This document shows positions 1 to 8,567 of a DNA stretch of 10,313 nt, piece after piece. A program made the translations under genes and the position numbers. The stretch lies in the NCBI RefSeq assembly GCF_963678845.1, contig NZ_OY787467.1, positions 1 to 10,313 of the forward strand, given 5' to 3'. The stretch comes from an uncultured Bacteroides sp. Lineage in GTDB: Bacteria; Bacteroidota; Bacteroidia; Bacteroidales; Bacteroidaceae. Within the stretch, counting starts at the first letter, position 1. The number at the start of each line of letters is the position of its first letter. A model generated the notes under the pieces. The model did no database searches and had not been told where the DNA came from. It saw only the letters and a program-made list of their open reading frames with translations.

Positions 1-2365
1 ATGCAAGTAAGACATACGATTCTGCAACGTTGTGTTGCCAGTCTCGGTGACACTGCTCTAAAACACTGAATGGTGTGCAAAAGAAAGTTGTGCGGTTGTG
101 TTGCCAGTCTCGGTGACACTGCTCTAAAACCATATAAATGGGGTTTGACCCAGCTGTGCCGTTGTGTTGCCAGTCTCGGTGACACTGCTCTAAAACGATC
201 TGCAAAGTGCAGACGAGGTAATACTTGTTGTGTTGCCAGTCTCGGTGACACTGCTCTAAAACTCCTCAATCGTTTGTCTTTTGTCTGACACCGTTGTGTT
301 GCCAGTCTCGGTGACACTGCTCTAAAACCGGGAGCGGTTTGAGCGTTTTTGACATTGAGTTGTGTTGCCAGTCTCGGTGACACTGCTCTAAAACAGAACT
401 TCCTAAGCCATCATCCTATCTTGAGTTGTGTTGCCAGTCTCGGTGACACTGCTCTAAAACAGCTGGAGGCGCGTTCCGTCACCTGTTGCAGTTGTGTTGC
501 CAGTCTCGGTGACACTGCTCTAAAACGTGTCATCGTTAAACACCAACGTACCTCCGGTTGTGTTGCCAGTCTCGGTGACACTGCTCTAAAACAATGTGCC
601 GCCATGTCTCAAACTCCGAAGTGTTGTGTTGCCAGTCTCGGTGACACTGCTCTAAAACCAAAGGAGCGATATAGTCTGTCGTGAAACTGTTGTGTTGCCA
701 GTCTCGGTGACACTGCTCTAAAACAGAAGGAGTACATCAAGGCACCACTTGATAGTTGTGTTGCCAGTCTCGGTGACACTGCTCTAAAACTCTTAAAGAT
801 AACTATCCCATTCAATAGTAGTTGTGTTGCCAGTCTCGGTGACACTGCTCTAAAACTTATCATGTTTTTTGAAGAATATGGTCAAGGTTGTGTTGCCAGT
901 CTCGGTGACACTGCTCTAAAACCCTGCGTACGACTCGTAAAAGTCTCGGAGTGTTGTGTTGCCAGTCTCGGTGACACTGCTCTAAAACAAAGTCTGTCTG
1001 GCACCAAACCAGACGCGAGTTGTGTTGCCAGTCTCGGTGACACTGCTCTAAAACTAACAGTACGGATTCATCCTCCGACTGTAAGTTGTGTTGCCAGTCT
1101 CGGTGACACTGCTCTAAAACTAGTATGCAAGATAAAATGGAGTTAATTGGTTGTGTTGCCAGTCTCGGTGACACTGCTCTAAAACGGAGTCTTAAGCATT
1201 ATTTCACATCCGCAGTGTTGTGTTGCCAGTCTCGGTGACACTGCTCTAAAACTGCTGCTAAAAAATGCCCTAAAAGAACAGGGTTGTGTTGCCAGTCTCG
1301 GTGACACTGCTCTAAAACCTGGATGAGATCGAAATATACAATGTGGCGTTGTGTTGCCAGTCTCGGTGACACTGCTCTAAAACTCTCTGGGCATCACTAG
1401 GCAGCGCCTTTGGTTGTGTTGCCAGTCTCGGTGACACTGCTCTAAAACAGCATTTGAGAAACAAACATCTTCTGGTGAGTTGTGTTGCCAGTCTCGGTGA
1501 CACTGCTCTAAAACCAACTCCGTATGCGCTGCGTACGTCACAAGTTGTGTTGCCAGTCTCGGTGACACTGCTCTAAAACTTGGGATTGCATCACAGTGAA
1601 GCGTCGTTGTTGTGTTGCCAGTCTCGGTGACACTGCTCTAAAACCAGCTTGGTTGTACGTGTGACGCGTGCAGGTTGTGTTGCCAGTCTCGGTGACACTG
1701 CTCTAAAACTGACTTAGCCGCGTTAGAATCGGCGGCAGGTTGTGTTGCCAGTCTCGGTGACACTGCTCTAAAACCCCCGTTCTGCAAACCGTCAGAGAGC
1801 GAGGTTGTGTTGCCAGTCTCGGTGACACTGCTCTAAAACGAGCCAACAAGGAAGTTCGTACGGATACTTGTTGTGTTGCCAGTCTCGGTGACACTGCTCT
1901 AAAACCACGCAGTCTATGTCTGCATACTGATACTGTTGTGTTGCCAGTCTCGGTGACACTGCTCTAAAACCGTGATGTGCAACTTAGGGTGTGACTGCGA
2001 GTTGTGTTGCCAGTCTCGGTGACACTGCTCTAAAACAGCACGAATGATCTTACCGACGCGCTCGTAGTTGTGTTGCCAGTCTCGGTGACACTGCTCTAAA
2101 ACATGTATTTGATTTTTTGTGCGAGAGTGCGAGTTGTGTTGCCAGTCTCGGTGACACTGCTCTAAAACCATAAAAGCACGCGCTCCGTGTAGTTCATCGT
2201 TGTGTTGCCAGTCTCGGTGACACTGCTCTAAAACTGGCGTTGTATCTCTCATGTCGGTTGCTAGGTTGTGTTGCCAGTCTCGGTGACACTGCTCTAAAAC
2301 CAAAAGACCTTCCTCCGTCAGATGACAATGTTGTGTTGCCAGTCTCGGTGACACTGCTCTAAAAC
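1..2365 (-). CRISPR. Type II-A CRISPR array, 36 repeats, truncated at window start
   Basis: Thirty-six apparently identical 36-bp repeats begin at position 29 and end at 2365, separated by 35 unique spacers of 29-31 bp. Read on the minus strand the repeat begins GTTTTAGAGCAGTGTCACCG and ends CAACACAAC. GTTTTAGAGC is the usual start of type II-A repeats, and pairing with the tracrRNA on the plus strand confirms that crRNAs come from the minus strand. The leader-proximal, youngest spacers are therefore at the high-coordinate end. Bases 1-28 look like most of a further spacer, and the repeat at 29-64 shows no decay typical of a terminal repeat, so the array probably continues to the left. The spacer targets cannot be named from sequence alone. 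Confidence 0.99.
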
Positions 2366-2442
2366 CTCAGACGAGCAAAATCCTCTCTGCGAAGGATGGT
2401 AACCGAGAACTATGTCACAGATATTCTTCAAGAAAGTGCTGG
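2366..2442 (-). promoter_or_regulatory. CRISPR leader
   Basis: Only 77 bp separate the csn2 stop codon from the first (youngest) repeat, so this stretch must hold the leader. On the minus strand its last bases, GTCTGAG directly before GTTTTAGAGC, resemble the ATTTGAG-type leader-anchoring sequence that Cas1-Cas2 and Csn2 systems of type II-A use for polarised spacer insertion. No gene is visible here. The role follows from its position and the family rule; the anchor match is partial. Confidence 0.8.
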
Positions 2443-2446
2443 TCAA
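2418..2446 (-). promoter_or_regulatory. Putative pre-crRNA promoter
   Basis: On the minus strand TTGACC (2446-2441) lies 17 bp upstream of TATCTG (2423-2418). This is a sigma-70-like pair with a good -35 and a weak -10. Transcription would start near 2411 and enter the first repeat after about 45 nt. The -35 hexamer contains the TGA stop codon of csn2. The array might also be read through from the cas operon. Confidence 0.5.
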
Positions 2447-3099
2447 TTGCTAATTTTTCGTTCTTGAGAAAACATTCTACCATCTTCCCAAGATTCAACA
2501 AGCAAAACCTGAATTTTCAAAGAAATCACTGCCTGATAGAAGGCGACCAACTCATTTTCTGTCAGAAAACTTTTCAAATTCACGAATATTAGCAACTTTT
2601 CGGGAAAAATATCCGATGCTACTTCTAAAAATCCTATAAGTTTGTCAAAGAGCAAATCGGAATCTATGCAAACACCAAAGTCAAATGTTTTGAGATATTT
2701 TCTTGCATCCCATTCTAACGTAAAGTCGTATTCTCCCTGCAGCTGAAATCCGACTTCTGCTAGTTTGTCTATCAAGGTGTTATTAATCTCTTCAAGAGAT
2801 ATTCGCATTTCTTCGTCTTCAAAAATCAGTGCATTAAAGCGCTCATAGAGTTTTGTCACAATGGCACGATCTCTAAGCGGTAAATATATGAGATCGCTTA
2901 TAAGCATAAGACGTTCCTTGGATTTGATTTCAGTTTCTCCCTCAAAAATCATATAGGGTTCCAGCGCTTTCAGCGTTTCGCCTGATGCTAGCGAAAACAC
3001 TATCTTTGAAAATAGTCGTGCGTCGTTGACCTGCAAAACAGAAACAAATTCAGCATCGCACTCAACACTATATTCAAGATCAATAAACTGAATTTTCAT
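2443..3099 (-). CDS. csn2: Csn2, type II-A spacer-acquisition protein (short form)
   Basis: This 218-residue protein is the type II-A signature protein Csn2. Csn2 forms a tetrameric ring that slides on double-stranded DNA ends and assists Cas1-Cas2 and Cas9 in acquiring spacers. Its length is close to the 220 residues of the short S. pyogenes form. The C-terminal third carries the family block KLLIFVNLKSFLTENELVAF, which lines up with the KLLIFVNSGAFLTKDE region of S. pyogenes Csn2. The rest is more divergent but keeps the LF-SKI and LMLISDL segments seen early in the family. Its ATG overlaps the cas2 stop as ATGA and has no clear Shine-Dalgarno site, so it is probably expressed by translational coupling to cas2. 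It is the only cas gene in the window without a frameshift. Confidence 0.93.
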   Translation of the reverse strand: MKIQFIDLEYSVECDAEFVSVLQVNDARLFSKIVFSLASGETLKALEPYMIFEGETEIKSKERLMLISDLIYLPLRDRAIVTKLYERFNALIFEDEEMRISLEEINNTLIDKLAEVGFQLQGEYDFTLEWDARKYLKTFDFGVCIDSDLLFDKLIGFLEVASDIFPEKLLIFVNLKSFLTENELVAFYQAVISLKIQVLLVESWEDGRMFSQERKISN

Positions 3100-3405
3100 A
3101 AAATCACAAGCCGTTCAATAGTATCCATCTCTTTGAACTCAGGGCGACTTCCTGTGATATCTTCCATACCCGCGAATTGTTTCTCAGTGACTTTTAATAA
3201 TTGAACAAGTCCGCAGGCCGAGCCGATTCTTTTTTAATCTTAAAATAACGCTGTTTGCATTTGCATCATCCATTACCATCTTGGAATAGACAGACTCTTG
3301 AAGCATTAGATAACCATCTTTAATAAGAAAATGTCTAAAGCAGCGATATTCCTTTCGCTGCTTCGCAGTTTCAACAGGCAAATCAAAGAATACCAATAGA
3401 CGCAT
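3096..3405 (-). CDS. cas2: Cas2, CRISPR integration subunit, frame interrupted by one extra base
   Basis: Cas2 bridges two Cas1 dimers in the spacer integrase. The start MRLLVFFDLPVET, with the conserved Asp8, and QESVYSKMV are typical of type II-A Cas2. The frame runs from ATG at 3405 through RLKKNR and then goes out of phase, stopping at 3184. The neighbouring frame resumes with GLVQLLKVTEKQFAGMEDI and ends at TGA 3098-3096. Removing one base between about 3213 and 3235 gives a 102-residue protein, the normal family length. The A6 run at 3230-3235 is a candidate site, but a change nearer the CGGCTCGGCC stretch preserves the family KKNR better. An upstream ATG at 3420 is less likely: it adds five non-family residues and overlaps cas1, whereas GGGTGAGG precedes the chosen ATG at short spacing. 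The gene ends in an ATGA overlap with csn2. Confidence 0.93.
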
Positions 3406-3410
3406 AAACC

Positions 3411-4287
3411 TCACCCGCATAAAGAGAACTCGGCAATCTCATCATAGGATATACGCTTTGCCAGCGCGTTCAAACAGTCTTGTATATACTGAGAGACTAC
3501 TGAGCAAAGTTTATAGGATCCATCTTGATAGCTGACAGTTTGATTTGTTATATCAAGCATCATCCGCCGTATATCTGGAGACAATTCTTGAGATGATGTT
3601 TCAACGACCAGCCTATCAACAATAGGACGAAATGGCTCCATAAAATCACAAGCAAGATTGAATTGATTATATTCATTATGGTGAAAAATACCTATCTGTG
3701 TAATATAACCCCTAGCAACGACTTCTCTATTCACCAAAGAAAGCAAGATCGCATAGCCATAATTCAGCAAACCATTCCTCGCATCGCTTCCGCCACGTGA
3801 AAACTCATCGCCAAACAGTGCATTGAAATATACACGCGCAGCATGAGCCTCGCAGTTGGTGGTATCACCAGAACGAACATCCTCTATATAACGACTCAAT
3901 GTGCGCGATTGAGCAAGCCCTAGTTCTTCCAAAACATACATCTGCTGGCGTATCTTCTCACGAACGACACTTTGCCAAACACGTTTCTTTGCTGGCTCGC
4001 TCCACTGAATTTGTTCAGCGATGCGTTTGCTCGTATTATGCGCGCCATATAGAGGGAGATACTCACCGATGGGATTATGTCTCTCATCGCATACGATGAC
4101 GGGTATCTTCAGTTTGGCAAGTTCCGCTAAAAGATAAGCGCTCGCATATACAGCGGTTGTATCAAATATAATCGACGAGATTTCAGACAGATGTATTTTT
4201 GCAGTGTCCTCATTACGAACAATCAAATATCCCACTTTTATAAGAACACCTGCTTCTGCTCTCGATCACCACAGTTCTAAAGCCCAA
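3411..4287 (-). CDS. cas1: Cas1, CRISPR integrase, frame interrupted by one extra base near its N-terminus
   Basis: Cas1 is the metal-dependent integrase that inserts prespacers at the leader-repeat junction. The likely start is TTG at 4287, inside the end of cas9, giving MGFRTVVIESRSRCSYKSG, which closely matches the N-termini of type II-A Cas1 (WRTVV...KLSYK). This frame stops after 24 codons at TAA 4215-4213. The frame starting with GYLIVRNEDTAKIHLSEIS continues intact to 3411. Dropping one base in the A4 or G3 run at 4231-4239 joins them into 291 residues, the family length. In that numbering the metal ligands are Glu146 (CEAHAARVYF), His202 (IGIFHHNEYN) and Glu217 (DFMEPFRPIVD). A GTG at 4235 could start a 274-residue product, but this lacks the first beta strands and has no clear Shine-Dalgarno site. 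GAAAGGCGG precedes the TTG, and the gene overlaps cas9 by 11 bp. Confidence 0.95.
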
Positions 4288-7200
4288 GCGTATACCGCCT
4301 TTCAAATAACCCTGTTACCGAGACATCCGCGAATTCAACATTAGACAAATCGTTGGTTAAGAATCCATTGGTAATTTTCCCAGCATTCGGAGAACCACCG
4401 ACTTCGCTCAAATCAACGCGAGCAGAGCTCGCTTTCATAAAGGACAGTGTGTTTCTTAGCGTCCTTATTCTTGCTTGACGTTCTGCGGAGCTAAATTTTT
4501 CTTTACCCTGATCAATTATTTGTTCGACAAGAGAATAGCGCGAGCATAGCGTCGTAAGCTTACTTGCCAAAAACATAAATAACTTTTCCAATTCTTGATC
4601 TGAGGCTAGAGGTGCTCTAGAAACATTTGAGATGGTTTCTGCGACCACAATCATATCTGGAGATAAACAGAGTTGACGTGCGTTTAGTACAGTGTCGAGT
4701 GCATTAATATAATATTCGTCATTAAGATGATATATTTTTTGATATTTGAATACTTTTTCTTTTAAAACTTTTGCATTCGTATGTTTATTTTCCCCCGCGA
4801 CTTTATTTGCATATTCGAGAAGAATGCTTTTGTCACTTTCAACACGAAACGCGACAAACAATGGTAGGCCTTCAAAAAAACACCTTCTCTTTGCCCTTAC
4901 TATCAACTGCCTTAAAGATGAAGAAGTAAGCAAAGTCTTTTCCCGAAGGTCCACCATACTTTTTGGGGTCAAGACCCTTTTTAAGAGGTATTTCGAGATT
5001 ACCTCCCTTACGTGGGTCTTTTGGCGAGTAAATTGTCTCATCCCAAAATGCACCTGAAGTTATCTCGGGCATTCGCGAAATGAAGCAATCCTTATATGAA
5101 AAACACTGGCGCATATGTTCTATTTCAGCTTCTGCATTCCAAGGAAATGCATCATCTCTAAATATTTCGCCTGTTTCCGGATCGAAACCTGATTTTAAGA
5201 AACTCTCAACGATGAAGCCTGCTGAACCAACCGCCCTGTTATCTCCTTTATCGTTATAGTTGTGTGCCGCCTTGCGGACAAAACGCTTGAATGCGCTGAT
5301 ATCAAAACCCTCGGCCAGCTTAGGATAACGACAATTGATAAATCGGTCGAGTTGGCAAGCGAGGTATGCATCATGCGCGTGATGATAATCGTTAACCTCG
5401 CGGCACTTTACATATCCACATTTTTCGCGAAGCGCCGAAGAAAGACCTGCCTTCATAGGAACCACGCGAGTGTCCGGATAACCCGAGCGCAAAAGCGTAG
5501 CAACATTCTTCACTATCTGGCTTGTTTCGACTAACTGCCTGTTGATGAAGCCTTCGAGCTGACGCTCTTTAATTTGCGTACGCGTCAGACAGTTAAATTT
5601 TTTATCTGACATAAGACCAGCATCGTGCAATGCACGCCATCTTCGTAATTGAGAGCGAATTATACTATCATCAAGCAAAAGCGAGTCAAGTTTTCTTTCA
5701 TTATGCTCTCTCTTGACTAATGCCTTGTTATCAAAACTATCATCTTTTATATAGCATTGAGGCAGGATGTGATCTACATGATAGGTATACAATAGATTAA
5801 TATCTAATGGCTCTCCCGAGTACAGACACTTCCCCATTTGAGAGAAATACAGCACCAAGCGGTCATCTAAATCATTTTGCTTGACGCTCAACTCCTTAAA
5901 GACAGACCCGTCAAAAAAGTCAGGCGCATCTTTTTTGAAAGCCTCATATGCCTCTTTTAGCCTCTTATAGCGCGAATCTGTTCGTTTTCCTTTTTTCTTT
6001 TCATCTTCGCCTCGCGTAAATTCAATACAGATGTTAGTCGGTGCGTGTCCCACGACGGAAACCAACTCATCAACAATTCGGAGACTCTGCCCAACGGCAC
6101 GCTTCAATGCCGGAGAGCCCGGGAGATCTGCGATAAGGCCTTGCATCTCTCCACCAAACTCAGCGTTATATTTCTCTATAGCCTCAGAGAACTTGAATTC
6201 CTTCTTATTCAATATTTCCATCAGACTCAAGGGACGCCCATTTGCATCTTCATATTCTCGCATGATATCGATGACAGTAGTGTACGCACCACCGTCTACG
6301 TCAGCCTCAATACCAAACAGAAGTTTGTGGGAAAGACGCCCCCAGCCACTGTAGCGTTTGGCGCAAACCTGATTTATCTGCACATCGGTCAGACGATTTT
6401 GATATTCGTTTGTGATCTTTCGCTTGAGAATTTCTTTGTCCTCAAAGATGGTGTTCCATAGCACCAAGTTCTCAATCATCGGATAATCTACGGAGTCTAT
6501 TACCTCAACAGCGAGTATCTTTCGAAAGTCATTGTACGTACCCAATTGTGAGATAAATTTACTTTCATCTTGAGTACCCCGTATGGTTGTGTTCAAAAAT
6601 CCCCGGGCCCTTAACCAATCAGAAATCGCACGATGGGATACACTTTTACGTTTCTTGAACACTTCCTCAATCAAGGCGAGCCGGTCGGCGGTATCAAAAC
6701 GGTAAAAGTTTTCGCCATCCCTATTCCATTGAGTTACGTTCAATTCGTTCAGTACACAAAATTCCTCGTAAAGCAGAGAATGCCGGGGCAAAACATCTTC
6801 GCCCCTCAGGTAGGTGCACTTTCCCGTCATGCGCCTAATAAACTGCTCTGCAGAAGCATCTTTATCGATGACCTCTTCCCAATTCCATGGATAAATCTTC
6901 TCGCTTTCAGCGCCCTCTCGTCGTACCGACCATGCGAAATCTCGTGATCCAACAGGATTAGGCCGAGAATTCAATGGACCCACATAGTATGGAATTCGAA
7001 AGGTAACCAGTGATTCGATTTTCTCCTTTTGCTCGATAAGAAATGGGTGGAAACGACCTTGTCTCCCAATAATTGCATCCATCTCCTCAAGATTAGATAG
7101 CTGATAAGGGATGACGCCATTGTTTCTCGTTTTCAGTTTAGTCAAAAACACGCCCTCGCCCATATCAACGAGTATTTGTTTATATACATCGACATCTTGG

Positions 7201-8399
7201 GCACCCGAGGTATCAAGTACAGCTCTAATTTGCTTATAAAGATCTTCCTGAGAGCATTTACTCTCGCCCAAAATATACGCGGTATATCCTGTCGTCTTTG
7301 AGACAATATAACTGCCGTCTCCTTCTTTAGGCCCGCGAAATAATGCATTATATGATTCGGGATTATAGTTGCGAACAAGATTTTTAAGCGCAGCGAGATC
7401 ATCGGCATGCTTATTATAAAGTGCAATCATAGAATCAGAGAGTGTGCCACCTTTGGCATCTCGTAAAATACCCGCAAGAATATATGCTGAGTACAATGCC
7501 TCTATTGCCTGAAAAAAATCAAGATCCTCATCTGGACAGTAATCGATAAACTCTATGACCTTGTCTTCTTTTGTAAAAGAGAACTTTGTTTCTGTTGACT
7601 TATCCATAACAAGGATGTCGGCGAACTCAGCCACATCACCGACTATCGCTTTTGATAGAGCGGCTGGCATGCCGTTAGTCTCAGAAAAATTAACATCCGG
7701 ACTAATAGCCGCTTTAATGGCATCCCGCTTTTCTGCTTTGTGCATAGAAGTATCAGAGATTACACGGGTGATGACAGACGTATCGATAGAAATATTAAAT
7801 CCTCTTCGCTCGCAGAAGTCAGAGAAGGCAGTCTCTAGAGCATCAGCTACCTTGTTGACATCAGCCGTACGTGCTGAAAGTCCTTTATCCTCTTGGTGCA
7901 AAAAGTTGCCTCTGCATTTGACAATATTGTGAAATGCAAGATAGATCAAACGAATATCTTCGGCTTGCTCAGACTCCATAAGATACTTGCGCAGATGATA
8001 TACAGTTGGGAATTTTTTGTAATAATCCGCCTCATTGAATGATTTATCGTTGAAAAATAGATAATCGTAGTCGGCATGCGCTGGATTACGATCTTCACGC
8101 CAGAGACGAGACTGGTTCAGACGAATAAAGAATTCAGCATCAACATCTTTCATCTCATCGGCAAAAAAGCCCTGCAACAAATCAAGGCGCTGGCGACGAC
8201 GATCATAACGACGGCGCAGCCCTCGCTTCAGTCTCGTGTCGGCCGCAGGCTCTGCGGACGGAAAGAGTCTGCTCCCCCAGGTGTTTTTACCTTTGAAACG
8301 GCAGAGTTCACCCGTTTGATCAATGACCGCCCACCCAACAGATCCTGTACCAATATCAAGTCCAATTGTGTAGTTTCCAACTTTACGAAGATTAGTCAC
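4277..8399 (-). CDS. cas9: Cas9, RNA-guided endonuclease, frame interrupted in an A7/T7 run
   Basis: Cas9 cuts both strands of DNA matched by its crRNA:tracrRNA guide. The GTG at 8399 is chosen because AGGGAGG lies 4 nt upstream and the protein then begins close to RuvC-I; an ATG at 8429 would add ten residues. In this numbering RuvC-I Asp15 (IGLDIGTGSVGWAV) is followed by an Arg-rich bridge helix (RLKRGLRRRYDRRRQRL). Then come the REC lobe, RuvC-II Glu793 (ICIEFTRGE), HNH His877 with Asn891 and Asn900 (YHVDHILPQ), and RuvC-III His1007/Asp1010 (YHHAHDAYLA). The first frame ends KEKVFF-stop after residue 1175. Skipping one T in the run at 4874-4880 continues as EGLPLFVAFRV for 198 residues, ending SVTGLFERRYTLGL like other Cas9 C-termini (SITGLYETRIDL). 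The reconstructed length is 1373, near S. pyogenes 1368. Without the correction most of the PAM-interacting domain is lost. It is the first gene of the cas operon. Confidence 0.97.
4874..4880 (-). other. Frameshift site in cas9 (T7 followed by GA)
   Basis: Seven A on the plus strand are read as GTG TTT TTT TGA in the cas9 frame. With six T the frame reads GTG TTT TTT GAA GGC and continues into the C-terminal domain. The shift required is +1 (or -2). UUU UGA is slippery in the +1 direction, because tRNA-Phe can re-pair on UUU after slipping, in the manner of the CUU UGA site of prfB. No upstream Shine-Dalgarno-like stimulator is visible. An indel or a sequencing error is the simpler reading. 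Confidence 0.85.
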
Positions 8400-8429
8400 T
8401 TGCCCTCCCTTGCCGTTGTGCGGTATCAT
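8400..8429 (+). promoter_or_regulatory. Putative tracrRNA promoter
   Basis: TTGCCC (8400-8405) and TATCAT (8424-8429) are separated by 18 bp, with 4/6 and 5/6 matches to the sigma-70 consensus. Transcription would start near G8436, which is where the first tracrRNA bases able to pair with the repeat begin. The -35 box directly abuts the cas9 start codon on the other strand. Confidence 0.55.
8404..8410 (-). promoter_or_regulatory. Ribosome binding site of cas9
   Basis: AGGGAGG on the minus strand ends 4 nt before the GTG at 8399-8397. It is the strongest Shine-Dalgarno site in the region and decides the cas9 start. It lies inside the putative plus-strand tracrRNA promoter. Confidence 0.8.
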
Positions 8430-8435
8430 AAACCC

Positions 8436-8567
8436 GTTGCTGGGGTTGCCAGTCTCGGTGACACTGCGAGTTAAAATAAAGGCTTGCCTTAAATGCTCTT
8501 CAGTGAGCGCCGCGTAGGCGGCAAACTAATAAGATGACAACCCCATAGAAATGTGGGGTTGTTTCAT
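8436..8567 (+). ncRNA. tracrRNA
   Basis: The plus strand at 8445-8467 is identical over 23 nt to the complement of the crRNA repeat (GTTGCCAG...GACACTGC). GAGTTAAAATAAAGGCTTGCC follows, matching the layout of the S. pyogenes tracrRNA (AAGTTAAAATAAGGCTAGTCC). The crRNA GUUUUA pairs with UAAAAU, leaving a GA/GAGU bulge, and the upper stem then runs without a break. Downstream are a nexus-like hairpin (AAGG-CTTG-CCTT, 8479-8490), stem-loops at 8495-8508 (GCTC/GAGC) and 8509-8522 (GCCGC/GCGGC), and a terminator hairpin. The RNA is needed for RNase III maturation of crRNA and for Cas9 loading. It is divergent from cas9, as in S. pyogenes. The 5' end is inferred from the promoter, with GTTG at 8436 able to pair with the repeat's 3' CAAC across an internal loop. 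Confidence 0.92.
8537..8567 (+). terminator. tracrRNA terminator
   Basis: ACAACCCCA (8537-8545) pairs perfectly with TGGGGTTGT (8554-8562) around an 8-nt loop and is followed by TTTCATT. The stem is strong but the U-tract is short and broken, so termination may be incomplete. Confidence 0.7.

Noticed and set aside
65..2329. Spacers targeting genes within this window
   Set aside because: A by-eye comparison of several spacers with the cas genes and flanks found only short chance matches (for example 8 nt between the first complete spacer and the cas9 upstream region). This was not exhaustive.
70..2354. Long open frames through the array encoding repeated CVASLGDTALK, FRAVSPRLATQ or LEQCHRDWQHN peptides
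   Set aside because: These arise because 66 bp (36+30) is a multiple of three, so a stop-free repeat stays open. Spacers differ completely and no start signals exist, so they are shadows of the CRISPR array, not a repeat protein.
3184..3420. A 78-residue Cas2 starting at ATG 3420
   Set aside because: Its last 12 residues are out-of-frame noise, and the family C-terminus (GLVQLLKVTEKQF...) lies in the next frame. The first five residues are not family-like.
4277..5053. A separate 258-residue protein downstream of Cas9
   Set aside because: Its first 60 residues are an out-of-frame reading of cas9, and the rest is the Cas9 C-terminal domain, ending like known Cas9 proteins. It is the second part of one gene split by a frameshift.
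4746..5057. Plus-strand ORFs inside cas9 (also at 5262-5534, 6031-6461, 6633-6947, 7555-7932 and 8076-8474)
   Set aside because: They lie antisense to a strongly conserved coding frame, have no Shine-Dalgarno sites that I could see, and have no recognisable domains.
8400..8429. Cas9 start at ATG 8429
   Set aside because: The ten extra residues (MIPHNGKGGQ) encode the Shine-Dalgarno region itself, and no ribosome binding site precedes this ATG. GTG 8399 fits better.
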